Notes under the pieces: generated by a model
Told to the model about the DNA's origin: nothing
The model's database searches: none
The model's input: only the letters and a program-made list of their open reading frames with translations
Assembly: GCA_023205875.1 (NCBI GenBank)
Contig: CP060770.1
Location: forward strand, 370,501 to 434,500
DNA from: Chloropicon primus
Taxonomy: Eukaryota; Chlorophyta; Chloropicophyceae; Chloropicales; Chloropicaceae
Direction: 5' to 3'
DNA length: 64,000 nucleotides
Position numbers and translations under genes: made by a program
Shown here: piece after piece, positions 32,037-42,548 of the stretch
Layout of the letters: each line of letters begins with the position of its first letter
How positions within the stretch are numbered: position 1 is the stretch's first letter

Positions 32037-34885
32037 ATGGAGGATGGTGCGAAAGTAGGACCACCGATGGTGGAAGAGGTGCTGGAGGAGGTCCCTGCTC
32101 AGTCCATGGACAAGCCAATGCCAATGTCAGTGGTGATGGAACCAAGTGGTGTGGAACGCCAGGTAGTGGTGGAGGGATCAAAGGACAAGGCAAAGGCTTC
32201 ACAGGAGAACGACAAGGATCCAACAGAGGAGGAGACATCGCACACGAAGAAGCGTGCCCGGGTTGAGGTCCAAGTTCAGCCAGGAGGAGGGAAAGGTAAG
32301 TGGAGACCGAGTCATGCCATGCCAGGTGTTCTAACTCTGTCCGTCCTGTCTGTGTGATACACAATGCCCTGCCAATGCGATGCGGTTGGATGCATCAGCC
32401 TCCTGCAGCAAGTGGAAGCACAAGGCGGCCAAAGGAAAGTCTCGCCGAGCGCCCGCGCTGAGCAAGGAGGAGGAGGAGTCCATCCGTGTGGCGAAACAGC
32501 TGCAGAAGAGTATCAACGGGTTGCGATCCACGAGAAGGAAGAAACCTGTGGAGCAGGCCAGCACGCCGAAGATTGATCTCCGCCAAGGTTCCAGGAGGAC
32601 GACGCAGCGTGCTCCGAGCATGAAGGACAGAAAGGCTGCATTGAAGGAGCTTCATAAGAACGACATGGACGAGTACAGCCGCCAGTTCCTTCACTGCAGA
32701 TCCTTGGGGTGTGAGAACTACCCTCCCGGCACCCACGTGTTCGCTAGGCTCGGTGGGCATTGCCCGTGGCCCGGAGTTATGTGGCAGATGGCCCTGTGCC
32801 CTTCCTCGATACAGAAAGAATTGTTCGTGAGCTACGCCGAAGGCCACGTGCTGGTGAGAACCTACGGCGACAGGAAAGTATTTTGGTGCAAGGTAAGCGT
32901 TGACCCGTCATTGGACCTTGTTCTGTTTTCTCGAATACTGACGCCTCGCCCCGTTCGATCACGATAGCACAAGCTGGTCGACTTGGTGACCGATAAAGCT
33001 CAGCTGGATCCAGAGCACTCGGTGTGGATGAAGAAGTGCAAGGCTTGGGCTAGGAGGAAGCAGAAGTTCAAGGTCTACAAGCTGCTTCTGGATGACCTCA
33101 AGGAGATTAGCCGGAACCCCCAAGTGGAGTGTCACCGGCTCGTGCACGAGCAGAAGAAGGATACGAACCCAAACGACGAGGACATCTGCGCGATCTGTAG
33201 CGAGGACGATGCGATATTGACGTGCGAGAGGTGCACCAAGTCCTTTCACGACATTTGCTTGAACCCGCCCATCTTCATCGACGAGGACGACAAGGATGCC
33301 CATGGCAACATCAAGTACCCGCCTTGGCAGTGTCCCTGCTGCGGTTTTCTGAACAGAGCGGAAAACGACGATTACTTTGTCAGGATGGGACTCACCCCTG
33401 ACTGGCTGATCCACGAAGCGGCTTTCAATGTTTTCCAGCTCGAGCAGCCCACCATCGAGATGCCGTACATCAAAGGTTTGCTGGATCCTTGCACGAACTC
33501 AAAGGAGACGCCGAACATCCCTGCGCAGGTCTTGTACGACAAGCACGACGACGGCTTGGATTCTAAGAACTCTTGGAAGGGCTACCACATTATTTTGAAC
33601 CCGGAGTACAAGGCAAAGATTTTGTGGCGCTTCATCAACAGGGCGATCGATGAGGTCGAGAATGACAACTGTCCTGCCATCATTGTGGTCTGCAGGAACT
33701 CCACAGACGCGGCGTACTTCCACAGACTGACACCTTACCCAAGAATTCTGTTGAGGCGCAAGAGCATTCACTTCAAGGACTACGACAGCACACCCATCGG
33801 ATTCGGCATCGTTGTCTTCTGCATTTGCAAGGTCAACTGTAAACTGTAAGTCCTTTGCTTTGTCGCTGGGTGCCCGAGTCACGCTCGTTGAGTCACGGTC
33901 ACGCTCGCAGACTGACTTGAAACGATCTTCTGTCTCAACGTTGTCGCGCAGGTACATGAAAAGGTTTTACGATTCTTTCTCTCAGTATGGCGAGATTAAC
34001 ATCCCGATTGACAGGGCCTTGATCACGCACCCAGTGTTTTACTCTTTGGTCGACCGCTTGCAGATGCTGGCGAGGGAGACTCAAAGGGATCATTGGATCC
34101 AGTGCGACGCGTGCAAGCAGTGGCGGCTCGTGCCATTCGAGTTGCTGTTGAAGACGGAGAAGAACCCGGATGCCAAGTGGTCTTGCAGTGATGCAGAGTT
34201 TTTGAAAAAGCAAGATGGATGCAAGACTCCTTTGACGACTTTGGAGGCGGAGGCGCAGGAATGGCACCTGTACAGCATCAAGTCGAACAACAAGGCATTG
34301 ATTGGGAGTTCCAAGAGCAACAGGAACTCGTCCCAGAGCTCCAAGAAGGACAACGCGGCGGCGCAAGAGACGGAGGACGACGAGCAGGAAAAGGAAGAAA
34401 GTCGCAGCGAAGTGGAGGAGATGCATCTGAAGCACGTGCTCCCCCTGAAAAAGATAGGAAGGTTAGTCTCTGGAGAGAAGGGGGACCAAGCGTTGACCTC
34501 CCTTGAGCTGGCTCGAACCGCTCGCATCGCCGTGAACCACAAACTGATGGAAAAGCTGGGTCTGCACGTCCCAGCCAAGATCGGGAAGCAGCTCGCTGCT
34601 CTCGGGAATAACAATGGCGTGGGGAAGGGGAAGGGGAAGGTGGGCCAGGGTGGCGAGGGCGAAGGAAAGCAGCAAGTGGATTGCTTGCCCGTCTTCATCG
34701 AGTCTCAAAAGGCTTTGGAGAACTACAAGAGAAGTCTTTCAGAATTCCAGACCATGCAGGCGGAACTCGCCCAGGAAAGGATGAGGGTGTACGAGAGTCT
34801 CTACGAGAAGGAGCAGGAGCTGTCGAAGAAATACCAGCAGGTGACCTTTTGTAAGAACAAGATCTCCGACTTGAACCAGGAATAG
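32037..34885 (+). CDS. PWWP-PHD-Dam-like methyltransferase-CW chromatin protein
   Basis: Four exons, 32037-32295, 32399-32892, 32968-33845 and 33952-34885, with phases 1, 0 and 2 and GTAAG donors, give 854 aa. Order: an acidic/basic disordered leader; PWWP-like domain (about 195-252, with GHCPWPGVMW); PHD finger (about 324-377, C4HC3 starting CAICSEDD); a Dam-type N6-adenine methyltransferase-like domain (about 423-537, LDPCTNS...VLYDK..DGL...NSWKGYHIILNPEY, then VVCRNSTDAAYFHRL and PIGFGIVVF); zinc-finger CW (about 590-638, WIQCDACKQWRLVP...WSCSD); and a C-terminal coiled coil. PWWP and CW read histone H3 methylation and PHD reads H3 tails in known families. The (D/N)PP(Y/F/W) catalytic motif appears as NPEY (462-465), so activity is uncertain. 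The exon 1/2 junction (acceptor at 32398) was chosen to keep frame. The Dam-like call rests on motif recall, not a search. Confidence 0.8.
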
Positions 34886-35062
34886 ACTAGCATAGCGCGT
34901 TGACGCACGATGTGAGCGCCTTGGCGGGTCCAGAGATCGTAATCCAAGCATTCATTAACGCTTGCAGTTTTGATCATTTTTCACAATAATTTTTTTTTGA
35001 TAAAATATACCTTTAGACACAACATACACAACGCGAGGCTTAGGCTTGGCGGCCGCGTCACG

Positions 35063-36036
35063 TCAAAACACCCTTCCGCTGTAGGTGGTCCTTGGATACG
35101 CGTGGCAGAGCTCCGGCCATTGCACGAAAATTGTGTCGGCTACCCTCAGGTGGTAGATGATCTTACCCGTCAGAGACAGACTCCTCGTTCTGCAGATGCT
35201 CTCCACGAACACAATCTTTGATGACCAGGGTCTCAACAGCTTGAGTGACAGGCACACGGGCAAGCATGTTCCCGGCCCTTGCGACGACGACAGACGATCG
35301 ACGTTAGCGTGCCATGTTTGCGATCGAAGAGAGTGGTTTGCTTTGACTTACCATTGCAAAGGAGCAGCATCGGCATCTCCCGAAATACTGTAGCCACCGA
35401 AGCAAAGAGGGAATAGCTTGTTGTGAACACGGAGGTGACGTAGGACTGCCCCACTTCTCTGCTCCTCGGTATGTTCACGACTTTGGGTAACGCTTTGCCC
35501 TCTTTCATCTTTGATCCAGGTCGATTCTCGCCCTCCATCGACGTTCTCTGCTCCCTCTCGAAGCGCAGAGCCCTCTCCGCGCTCATGCCGTCCGTCTGAG
35601 ACACCACGTACACCCGAGGCTTGTACTTGTTCAAGTCCAGGAACTTGACCACCCGAAGCATCTCTGCGGTGTGTCCGCCGGAACCAAGCACCACCATCGT
35701 CTTCACCGCATGCGGCTCTGCTCCATCGCCCTCCCCCTGTTGTGAACCTTTGAGCCTCTTCACTGCATTGGCCACGGCATCCCTCACAAAGAAGAAAACG
35801 AAGAAGGCAACCACTTGGAACAGAACGAGTGAAACCAACAAGATGATCACCCCGATAACCTTCCACGTCTCAGGAGCCAAGCATTCAAACACCTGAGGTG
35901 GCAGAGTGACCACCATGCCACCCACATTCACCGATCTCTCGGCAAAACCCTCCTCCTCCGTCATCTGCGCAGCCTTCACCCACTTTAGCATGGACTCGAG
36001 CATGACTTGGATCCAACCTAACAACCTCCCATTCAT
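35063..36036 (-). CDS. ALG14: ALG14-like UDP-GlcNAc transferase membrane subunit
   Basis: Membrane anchor subunit that recruits ALG13 to the ER to add the second GlcNAc to dolichol-PP-GlcNAc in N-glycan assembly. Exons 36036-35352 and 35277-35063 with a 74-bp intron give 299 aa (human 216). Conserved strings are VVLGSGGHTAEML, IPRSREVGQSY.TS, LLCNG|PGTCLPVCLSL (spliced exactly at CNG) and VFVESICRTRSLSLTGKIIYHL..ADTIFVQWPEL, matching the human C-terminus closely. A membrane span (VIGVIILLVSLVLFQVVAFFVFFFV) precedes the domain. The first ~55 residues are extra. Start: the ATG at 36036; extension upstream begins only with GTG. Head-to-head with the tRNA dimethylallyltransferase gene, 238 bp apart. 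Confidence 0.94.
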
Positions 36037-36274
36037 TGGCACAACTTTTTCGTTTCGTGGTCGATTTCGTCAAACATCGGGTCTATCGAAAGAGAAAGAT
36101 ACGATCTCTTCCGCTTTCATCTCCTCGTTCTCTTCCCTTCCCTTGTCCGCCCTCCTCCGCACGAAACGCCTTCACTTTCCAATCCCCTCGCTCGCCCTCT
36201 CTCCGTGGGGTTGTGTCAGACGAGACGACGACGACGAGAGACGAGAGAAAAGAGAAGACAAACGCGATGCGTTG
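36037..36274. promoter_or_regulatory. Short divergent promoter, ALG14 / tRNA dimethylallyltransferase
   Basis: Only 238 bp separate the two divergent start codons, so the genes must share a bidirectional promoter region. It is CT-rich in the middle and carries a (GAC)n/GAGA run near 36220-36250. No CGTAACG heptamer was seen. Confidence 0.5.
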
Positions 36275-37963
36275 ATGGCGAGACGGATGTCACGATGTCT
36301 CCCCGACATCGCTTGCCACCCTCACTTCACCCCTTCCTCGCTGCATTTCCTTCCAGTTGCGTGGGATGGACGAGAGAGAGAGAGAGAGACGAGGATGAGG
36401 ATGGGGATGGGGATGAACAGGAGGATGAGGACGAGGATGAGAGGGATGAAGGGGACAAGGAGGCTTGGTGATGGGTCACGGTGGTCCCTGTCATCGGGTG
36501 CATCGAGGGTCGGACGGGAGAGGGCAATGGATGAAGCGGAAGGGGTCAGAAGGTTGGTGAATCACCAAGTTTTGCTCCGTCATGGTCCGAGGCATGAGGA
36601 CCTGTTTGGATGGATGGAGAGGAGGCCTTGTTCATGTTACTCCACAGGAAGGGACAGGACAATTGCAGAGGGCGTGAGTGATGGAGTGGAGAGAGGGAAG
36701 GTCATTGTGGTGGCGGGACCCACTGGTGTGGGGAAGACGGCGGTGTCGTTGGCCCTCGCGAAGAGGCTGGTGGACCAAGCCAAAGGTGCAGAAGTCATAA
36801 GTGCTGACTCTGTGCAGGTCTACCAGGGCCTCGATGTTGGAAGCAGGAAGCTTCCTGAGGTGGAGAGACACGAATTTGCATCCCTTCACGGGGTGCCACA
36901 CCATCTCATTGATGTTCTCACGCCTGGTGCTCAATACACGGCAGGTGACTTCCACGCACAAGCGAGGAGGAAAACGCTGGAGATACTGGCAAGAGGGAAG
37001 ACTCCGATCGTGGTAGGTGGTACTGGGTTCTGGCTCCGTTGGTACGTTCAGGGCAGGCCGACCACGCCCCGATCGGAGAAGAGGAGTAGGGAGGAGGCTC
37101 GGCGGATGATCGAGGAAGCGAGGGACTGCGGGGACGAGGAGAGGCAGTGGGAGAGGGCTGCTGCCTTGCTGACTGACGCAGGCGACCCGGAGACGGCAGA
37201 GAGGCTGAATAGAAACGATTACTTTCGACTGGAGAGGGCGCTCGAGATTGTGCTTTCCACGGGAAAGCCCATGAAAGCTCACCTGTTGGAGAATCAGAAG
37301 CGAGAGGGCGGAGAAGGCAAAGGACGTGGTGCCTCTGATTTCGACTTCAGGTGCTTCTTTCTCTACCCCAAGAGCCGGCTTGAGCTGTACCAGAGGCTGG
37401 ATGAGAGCTGTGAGGAGATGGTTCTGGGGGGATTGATGCGGGAGTGTGTGGAGTTGCTGAATCTTGGTCTGATGCCAGCCACCTCGACGAGTACGAACGC
37501 CGTCGGATACAGACAATTCATGGAGTACCTTGTGAGATGCAGCGAGGAGGAGAGACGCCATCACCCGAGGGAAGACTGGACGCCGAGCTCGGAAGATTTT
37601 CTTGAGACGTTCTCTGATTTCCAGAAGCAGACGAGGCGGCTGGCCCAGGATCAGCTGACATGGTTCAGGAACGAGACCGGGTTTGAGTGGGTTCCGATGG
37701 AAAGCGATGAAGAAGAGGCCGTGGCGAAGGCTGTGGAGACCATTTGGTCCGACTTCACCTCAACCGATGGGGACGACGGGGGGCCGAGGCAGTGGGACAA
37801 CACCGGAATGGGTTACCTCAGCAGGGACGAGGAGAAGGAGCTTAAGGGGTACAAAGGCCGGTGCTTGTTGACAGGGAGGGATCAGGGAGACCAAGTGAGA
37901 GGCACTGTCATGGATCAAGTGAAGACGTGGGTCACTGGGAATGAGTGGAAACAAGTCAACTGA
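36275..37963 (+). CDS. tRNA dimethylallyltransferase (MiaA/IPT family)
   Basis: Transfers dimethylallyl from DMAPP to A37 of tRNA (i6A37); plant homologues are tRNA-type isopentenyltransferases feeding cis-zeatin pools. 562 aa, intronless. Residues 1-130 are Arg/Met/Gly-rich low complexity, possibly an organelle transit peptide. The catalytic core has the P-loop VVAGPTGVGKTAVS, ISADSVQVYQGLDVGSRK, HHLIDVLTP..QYTAGDF, VVGGTGFWLRWYV, RLNRNDYFRLERALEI and QTRRLAQDQLTWFRNE, all diagnostic of MiaA/TRIT1. No C-terminal zinc finger like that of TRIT1 was seen. Start: the ATG at 36275 (MARRMSRCL) is the first that avoids the ALG14 promoter. Ends 74 bp from the convergent ABCG stop. Confidence 0.92.
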   Translation: MARRMSRCLPDIACHPHFTPSSLHFLPVAWDGRERERETRMRMGMGMNRRMRTRMRGMKGTRRLGDGSRWSLSSGASRVGRERAMDEAEGVRRLVNHQVLLRHGPRHEDLFGWMERRPCSCYSTGRDRTIAEGVSDGVERGKVIVVAGPTGVGKTAVSLALAKRLVDQAKGAEVISADSVQVYQGLDVGSRKLPEVERHEFASLHGVPHHLIDVLTPGAQYTAGDFHAQARRKTLEILARGKTPIVVGGTGFWLRWYVQGRPTTPRSEKRSREEARRMIEEARDCGDEERQWERAAALLTDAGDPETAERLNRNDYFRLERALEIVLSTGKPMKAHLLENQKREGGEGKGRGASDFDFRCFFLYPKSRLELYQRLDESCEEMVLGGLMRECVELLNLGLMPATSTSTNAVGYRQFMEYLVRCSEEERRHHPREDWTPSSEDFLETFSDFQKQTRRLAQDQLTWFRNETGFEWVPMESDEEEAVAKAVETIWSDFTSTDGDDGGPRQWDNTGMGYLSRDEEKELKGYKGRCLLTGRDQGDQVRGTVMDQVKTWVTGNEWKQVN

Positions 37964-38037
37964 GTGAATTGCCCACCCGTGCGCTGAAAAAAAGGATTGT
38001 ACATCATAGTAGTGTAAATGCAGTAGATCGGAGTTAT

Positions 38038-41000
38038 TCATTTCTTCCAAAACGCAAGTCTTGAGAAGAAGCCCTTCTTTTTCTTTCCCTCGGCTTCAGC
38101 GGCAAGCGTAACGTCTGCACTGCATGATTTGAAAGCAAGCAAGACGTAGGCGACGAAGAGCAAGCCAATGTAAAGCGAGAACAGCGCCACGATGTCTCGA
38201 CTCAAATCATCTGCAGAAAAGTTGAAGGTGTCCAAGAACAAGTCGCCCTTGACGTCCACATCAAGACCAGCAGCATTGAAGTTCACCTCCAGCCCTGACA
38301 CTTCGTTCGTGAACAGCAGCTCAAAGCCATAAAAGAAGATGCTACAGTATTGGAGCCAAGACAGCCACACGGGCAGAGCATCCGCATTTGCCAAAAAGCC
38401 GCCGAACAAGAGACCGACCAGCAATGCAACAATGGTTGTCAAACTTGCAAATCCTGCCGTAGGCGAGACAGTTGCAATCACCATGCTCAACGCCCCTGCA
38501 GCTAGATTGAACAAGCTAAGGGTGGCGAAGAATACGCAAACATGTGAAGGCGTGTTCCTGAAGCCAATGCTCCAGTACACGATAAGCCCGTACAGCACCG
38601 CAGGCAAGACTCTTAAGAGGAGCCCATCAAGGAGGGCCTTGGCAAAGAAGTAGGTGCCAACCCTGTAATACCCTCCCTGAGACTCCCGGGTGAAAACGGC
38701 CCTCTCATTGATGAACAAATCGATCGAAGTCAGGCTTCCAAAGGCAAAGAAGGTAAGCGTGAAGAAGATGCACCCAGCTCTGTTTTGCAGACCGGCCAGA
38801 TCGTTTGGCACGTTTTGGAAGATGACCGCGGTGGCCGCTCCAACAAGAATGCTCACGCCAATGTGAAGCTTCAAGAGGGCAGGGTGCCTCCAAATATCCG
38901 TCCAGGTCCTCCAAAACAAGATCACAAGCTGACTGTCCAGGGGCTGGAAGGAGTCAGCGGCAACGAGGTTGCCCTTCCTGGCTGGGGACAAATCGAGAAC
39001 TGCCCTGGTGCTTGGGGTCATGTCCACCTCCACAAAGGCACTCTGAGAACGTTTCCTGGAGATGGGAACAATTTCCATGTTCACGCTGACGGGGCCGCGG
39101 CCACTCTGGACAGATCTAGCAGACTGCTTGTCGATTTCCACCTTGATCTTTGCCACGTCATCTTCTGCAAGACCGCCGCTTCCTCTGGAGGATTTCCTGA
39201 CAAGCTTTTCGCAGGACTCGTACTTGCTCACAACCTCCAGAATGTGGTCAGCGATATTGCAGTTTCGAGGGCAAGGGAAGCCCATGTCAGAAAAGTAAGA
39301 GGAGACGGCATTCGCATCCCCGCAGTACACGGCGTGACCCCTTGCAAGCAAAAGAATCTTGTCCAGCTCCTTGAAGACGGCTTCGCTGGGCTGGTGCAAG
39401 CTCAGGAACACCATCCTGCCATTCCTTGCAAGCCTCGTCAGCGTGGACATGATGGACGCGGCTGTGTAGCTGTCCAACCCGCTTGTGGGCTCATCCAAGA
39501 ACAGTATCTTCGGGCTCGTCACGAGCTCCATTCCAATGCTCACCCTCCTCCTCTCTCCACCGCTGACTCCTCGAATGGCACCTCCACTACCACCGACCTG
39601 GCTGTTCGCTACCTTCTTCAAACCCAGCTCCTTGAGAACTTGGTCGACCTGAGAGATCTTGTCCTTCTTCTCCCAATGCCAAGGCAAACGAAGCATGGCG
39701 GAGTACATGATGCACTCGCGTACTGTCAAGGTAGGGATCTGATTGTCCTCCTGCGGCACGTGAGCGGCAATCTTGTGGAACCATTGGTCCCTGGGCTGGC
39801 CATCAATCTGAATCAACCCAGAGACCTTGCAGTTGCTGATCTGAGAGTTTCCTCCAGCGAGAATGTTCAGCAGCGTACTCTTTCCCGAGCCAGATGGGCC
39901 CATGATGGCCATGACGAGGCCTTTCTGTGATGTTCCAGAGATGGAGTGGAGGATTGTCTTCTTGCCGCTACGGGTGGTCTCATCAAGATTTTTGAACAAG
40001 TCGCTCTCAGACATCACCCTAATGGTCTTGACTCCTTCTGGGAATTTCTCCAAAGAGCACTGGTTCATGCTGTGCGAGCTCTGAGATTTCAAGTAATCCA
40101 CCCTGCTGCGGCCGCTGATGCTTGGCCTCTCTGCATTTTTCTCATCCTTCTTCGAGAAGAGACTCCTCCACAGTGGGGCAACTTGAGAGCTGCTGCTCGC
40201 TTCTGATTGCAGGACGCATTTGATGCTGCTGAAGGTGAAAGTGGATCCCGGAAGAAGCAAATTGGAGACTGCCGATCCTCCGTACCTTCCATGCTTGGCA
40301 AGGACGCCTTTGAGGCGCACCCTGCACAAATGCGTCGACAGGAAGAAGAACGCGAGGGCAAGCAAAACACCGCCCATGATCCCAAGGAGGGCAAGCAAGA
40401 GCCCGGGTGGAGATACGCTCTCCAGCGGAGCTGTTTCGACGTTCACATTCTCCTCCCCACTGATGCACTTTCCTTGCGTGCAGATTCCCTCAACAGTGAC
40501 AGGCAGGCCCTCCACGGCGACTTCACAGACCCACTGGTTCTCGTCCATTCTCCAGTCGCACAGCACTCCAGCTTCCAAGTTCTTGGCGTCCTCCATGATG
40601 TCAATGATTTCCTGTGGGATGTACGACGGACAACCCATATCAGGGTGGCAAGAGCAGGAGAGGTCATTGCAGTTGACATGGCCACTGCCCTCAGTGAAGG
40701 TGCAATCCAGGACCTCGCAGGCGATGTGAGGCTGAGTGTCACTGTAGGAACCAAGTCTGACCGTGCACTTCTTCTCCTCAACGCTGCATGTGGTCCTGAT
40801 GTCCCCCTCGAGGAAATCTCTCACAGGATCCCCATCCCTCAGGTAACAAGAATACTCCTTGGAGGAGGTCTTGTTGGAGTAGATCAAAGAAGTATCGCAC
40901 TCCTCGCCCAGTTCCGCGATTTGGCAAGCCGCGTTGTTGGTACACATGTGGCACGCAGACCCGGACCAGCCCACCTGGCATTCACAAGAGCAAAAGTGCT

Positions 41001-42111
41001 CATTGAACACGGTGTTGTAACCTTCGCAATCCGCCGGAACCAAATCGCAGTCTTGGCTTTGCAGGGCCTTTGCTTCCGCGAGGTACTCGTCCACCACGGA
41101 CTCATTCCCTCCTTGGATCCAGGTCGAAGGCGGAACGGACTCGCTTTGGTAGATCACTGAGGTGGCGTTGGCGCTGGGAAACAAGTCGCAGAACCCCGTG
41201 GGGATGCTGCAGTCCGATCCCGACCAGCCGCACTGGCAGAGGCACCCGTAATCCGAGGAGTTGCTGCCCAAGGGCACGCATTTGCCGTGAAGCATGCAGC
41301 TTTCCGGACAGCCGATCACGCCACTTCCATCGATGTAGGTCTCAAAGTTCACCGCGGCCGTTATTCCCTCCGCGATGTCTCCGTCCTGCAGCTCGAAGCC
41401 CGCAGAAATGGGCGCATCCAAGGCCACAGCCCTCCCGTCCCAGTCGAACCTTCCGGTCATCTGGACGCTCGTGTTGAGGCCCGCCATGTCGACATAAGCA
41501 GGCTCCCCACTCGGCCCAAGAATCATGCTCACGGCGCTCCCGGTCCCGGAATAGATCCTCCACATGGCCTCAATGTCGAACGTGGACGAGTTCCCGGACT
41601 CGCTCGTGACAACGTAAAAGTCCTCCGAGAGGAGCTCGAGGGAAAGGTCGTGGAAGAGAATGTCCGCGAACCGGGTCGCCCCCAGCGTAACGTCCACGTT
41701 CAGCTCCTGGGGCCAAACCCTAAGAGCATTCTGGTGCATCACGTCTGGCGCGGACACGAAGCGGAACGTTACGTTCTTCCCTGGCCCGACCATGTCCGAG
41801 GCGGTCTGTGGGCACGGCGGTGCTATGCTGTCCGGGTCGCTCGCAGCAGCCGGCACGACCTCCACGAAAACGGAACCGACCAATCCAGCCTCCTCTGTCA
41901 CCATTTTGATCGGGATGGTCAGAGGGGTCAAAACGGTCCCACTGATCTCGAGACGACTCTTCTCGGGAGCGAGGTCGAACCGAAGGACGCAAGCCCCTTC
42001 GTCCGCGGGCGAGGTCGGCACCGAGGCGAACCCCGATGCCCTCACTCCCCTCGGCCGGTTCAAGCATGACACCACGAGGAGGAACACGAACCAACGCATC
42101 CTCATCCTCAT
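38038..42111 (-). CDS. ABCG-family transporter with large extracellular N-terminal domain
   Basis: 1,357 aa, intronless. A signal peptide (WFVFLLVVSCLNRPRGVRAS) is followed by a ~540-residue ectodomain with potential N-glycosylation sites and two Cys-rich EGF-like stretches (about 265-300, CMLHGKC...CLCQCGWSGSDC; about 365-395, CSCECQVGWSGSAC). One membrane span (LLLALLGIMGGVLLALAFFFL) and a cytosolic NBD follow: Walker A GPSGSGKST (about 740), signature VSGGERRR, Walker B ILFLDEPTSGLD, H-loop SLHQPS. The C-terminal ABC2 membrane domain has about six helices. NBD-before-TMD and a single NBD define an ABCG half-transporter that must dimerise. The Cys-rich ectodomain plus span resembles the plant ABCG24/28 group. 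The substrate is unknown. CGTAACG lies 153 bp upstream. Confidence 0.92.
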   Translation of the reverse strand: MRMRMRWFVFLLVVSCLNRPRGVRASGFASVPTSPADEGACVLRFDLAPEKSRLEISGTVLTPLTIPIKMVTEEAGLVGSVFVEVVPAAASDPDSIAPPCPQTASDMVGPGKNVTFRFVSAPDVMHQNALRVWPQELNVDVTLGATRFADILFHDLSLELLSEDFYVVTSESGNSSTFDIEAMWRIYSGTGSAVSMILGPSGEPAYVDMAGLNTSVQMTGRFDWDGRAVALDAPISAGFELQDGDIAEGITAAVNFETYIDGSGVIGCPESCMLHGKCVPLGSNSSDYGCLCQCGWSGSDCSIPTGFCDLFPSANATSVIYQSESVPPSTWIQGGNESVVDEYLAEAKALQSQDCDLVPADCEGYNTVFNEHFCSCECQVGWSGSACHMCTNNAACQIAELGEECDTSLIYSNKTSSKEYSCYLRDGDPVRDFLEGDIRTTCSVEEKKCTVRLGSYSDTQPHIACEVLDCTFTEGSGHVNCNDLSCSCHPDMGCPSYIPQEIIDIMEDAKNLEAGVLCDWRMDENQWVCEVAVEGLPVTVEGICTQGKCISGEENVNVETAPLESVSPPGLLLALLGIMGGVLLALAFFFLSTHLCRVRLKGVLAKHGRYGGSAVSNLLLPGSTFTFSSIKCVLQSEASSSSQVAPLWRSLFSKKDEKNAERPSISGRSRVDYLKSQSSHSMNQCSLEKFPEGVKTIRVMSESDLFKNLDETTRSGKKTILHSISGTSQKGLVMAIMGPSGSGKSTLLNILAGGNSQISNCKVSGLIQIDGQPRDQWFHKIAAHVPQEDNQIPTLTVRECIMYSAMLRLPWHWEKKDKISQVDQVLKELGLKKVANSQVGGSGGAIRGVSGGERRRVSIGMELVTSPKILFLDEPTSGLDSYTAASIMSTLTRLARNGRMVFLSLHQPSEAVFKELDKILLLARGHAVYCGDANAVSSYFSDMGFPCPRNCNIADHILEVVSKYESCEKLVRKSSRGSGGLAEDDVAKIKVEIDKQSARSVQSGRGPVSVNMEIVPISRKRSQSAFVEVDMTPSTRAVLDLSPARKGNLVAADSFQPLDSQLVILFWRTWTDIWRHPALLKLHIGVSILVGAATAVIFQNVPNDLAGLQNRAGCIFFTLTFFAFGSLTSIDLFINERAVFTRESQGGYYRVGTYFFAKALLDGLLLRVLPAVLYGLIVYWSIGFRNTPSHVCVFFATLSLFNLAAGALSMVIATVSPTAGFASLTTIVALLVGLLFGGFLANADALPVWLSWLQYCSIFFYGFELLFTNEVSGLEVNFNAAGLDVDVKGDLFLDTFNFSADDLSRDIVALFSLYIGLLFVAYVLLAFKSCSADVTLAAEAEGKKKKGFFSRLAFWKK

Positions 42112-42263
42112 CCAAAAAAAAAAAAAAAGGAAGAAAGGAAAAGAAAAAAAAAAACGAACGGACGCTCGTTCCGCGTTCTTCTTTTTCGCTCGGTCCTACA
42201 ACCCAAGCCCCCCCCTCCTCCTCCGCAGCGCGTGCCGCAATGCCGCAATGCCTCCGTCCCTTA

Positions 42264-42270
42264 CGTAACG
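42264..42270. promoter_or_regulatory. CGTAACG element upstream of ABCG
   Basis: A CGTAACG copy inside the palindromic TTACGTAA, 153 bp upstream of the minus-strand ABCG ATG. Regulatory function is inferred from recurrence elsewhere in the window. Confidence 0.35.
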
Positions 42271-42548
42271 GCCGGGCGCCAGGCTTTTTGTTCTGTCTGT
42301 CTGTTGATTTTTTTGTTTTTGAATTTTGAATCGTTCGTTTTCGGTAACGGTCAGAACGAGGAGCACGAGGGGGATGAGATGAGGTGAGGTGAGGCAAGCC
42401 ACATCACGTTGTTGTGAAACTGAAAACACACACAAGCAAGTTTGGATTCTTATCCTCTTCCTTTCTCTTTCTCTTGCTCTTGCTCTTGCTCTTGCTGTTG
42501 CTGTTTGCTGTTGCTGTTGCTTCCTCCGGTGGGAGTAACTCTTTCAAG

